From NCBI RefSeq assembly GCF_014897675.1, contig NZ_JABUXU010000007.1, positions 184,278 through 248,277 of the forward strand: a stretch of 64,000 bases of DNA, given 5' to 3'. The notes under the pieces are model-generated. The model ran no database searches. It was not told the DNA's origin and worked only from the letters and a program-made list of their open reading frames with translations. The DNA is from Advenella sp. FME57 (GTDB lineage: Bacteria; Pseudomonadota; Gammaproteobacteria; Burkholderiales; Burkholderiaceae_B). Shown here piece after piece: positions 63,984-64,000 of the stretch. The position numbers were made by a program, and so were the translations under genes. Position 1 is the stretch's first letter; each line of letters starts with the position of its first letter.

Positions 63984-64000
63984 AGAATTTATGCCGCATT

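Noticed and set aside
1..64000. CRISPR array
   Set aside because: No series of regularly spaced direct repeats was seen; the only repeats are two-copy tandems and dyads.

Overview
The window reads as chromosome of a betaproteobacterium, most likely family Alcaligenaceae. Base composition is moderate, so an Advenella-like genus fits better than high-GC Bordetella; this is inferred from gene content (sdh/mdh/prp cluster, Bug-type tricarboxylate receptor, DUF2863 protein, arginine-type EF-P) and not from a database match. There is no rRNA and no CRISPR array. Two complete tRNAs, tRNA-Ser(GCU) and tRNA-Arg(ACG), and one tRNA-Leu 3' fragment are present.

Region 1 (1-8.7 kb) is central metabolism: succinate dehydrogenase (sdhC-D-A-B, minus strand), a GntR/UTRA regulator, malate dehydrogenase, and the methylcitrate-cycle genes prpB-C-D for propionyl-CoA. 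Region 2 (8.8-21 kb) is a catabolic island. Its minus-strand operon (SDR, acyl-CoA dehydrogenase, APH-type kinase, small DUF6285 protein, AMP-forming acyl-CoA ligase, TetR) has the gene set of the Pseudomonas putida levulinate (lva) operon. A divergent plus-strand set carries IclR, an SCP2-type thiolase-fold protein, a DUF35 zinc-ribbon/OB protein, a Bug solute receptor and an ADP-forming acyl-CoA synthetase. An lva-type pathway releases acetyl-CoA and propionyl-CoA, and the neighbouring prp genes would consume the latter.

Region 3 (21-34 kb) holds acnB, a VOC protein, a PLP aminotransferase, acnA, a DUF2863 protein, earP with its substrate efp, and yajQ. A perfect 18-bp palindrome abuts the acnB promoter. 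Related sites lie between gntR and mdh and upstream of mmsB, which suggests one GntR regulon over TCA and propionyl-CoA genes. Region 4 (34-49.7 kb) is housekeeping and accessory metabolism: a DUF533 protein, a FAD oxidoreductase, corA, an isobutyryl-CoA-type dehydrogenase with mmsB, a hydroxyacid dehydrogenase, lysC, tRNA-Ser, bioF-D-A, paiB, a GNAT, a ferritin-like protein, an entericidin lipoprotein and a hemerythrin.

Region 5 (49.7-64 kb) is mobile and defensive. A tyrosine integrase and a DUF4224 protein sit beside tRNA-Arg. They are followed by a HTH repressor with four near-identical operator copies, then a GC-rich Gabija-type gajA-gajB pair. A tRNA-Leu(CAA) 3' fragment lies next to a second, P4-type integrase, then a single-TM protein of unknown function and a single-polypeptide Type ISP restriction-modification enzyme. 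This is a mosaic of at least two integrated elements carrying two anti-phage systems.
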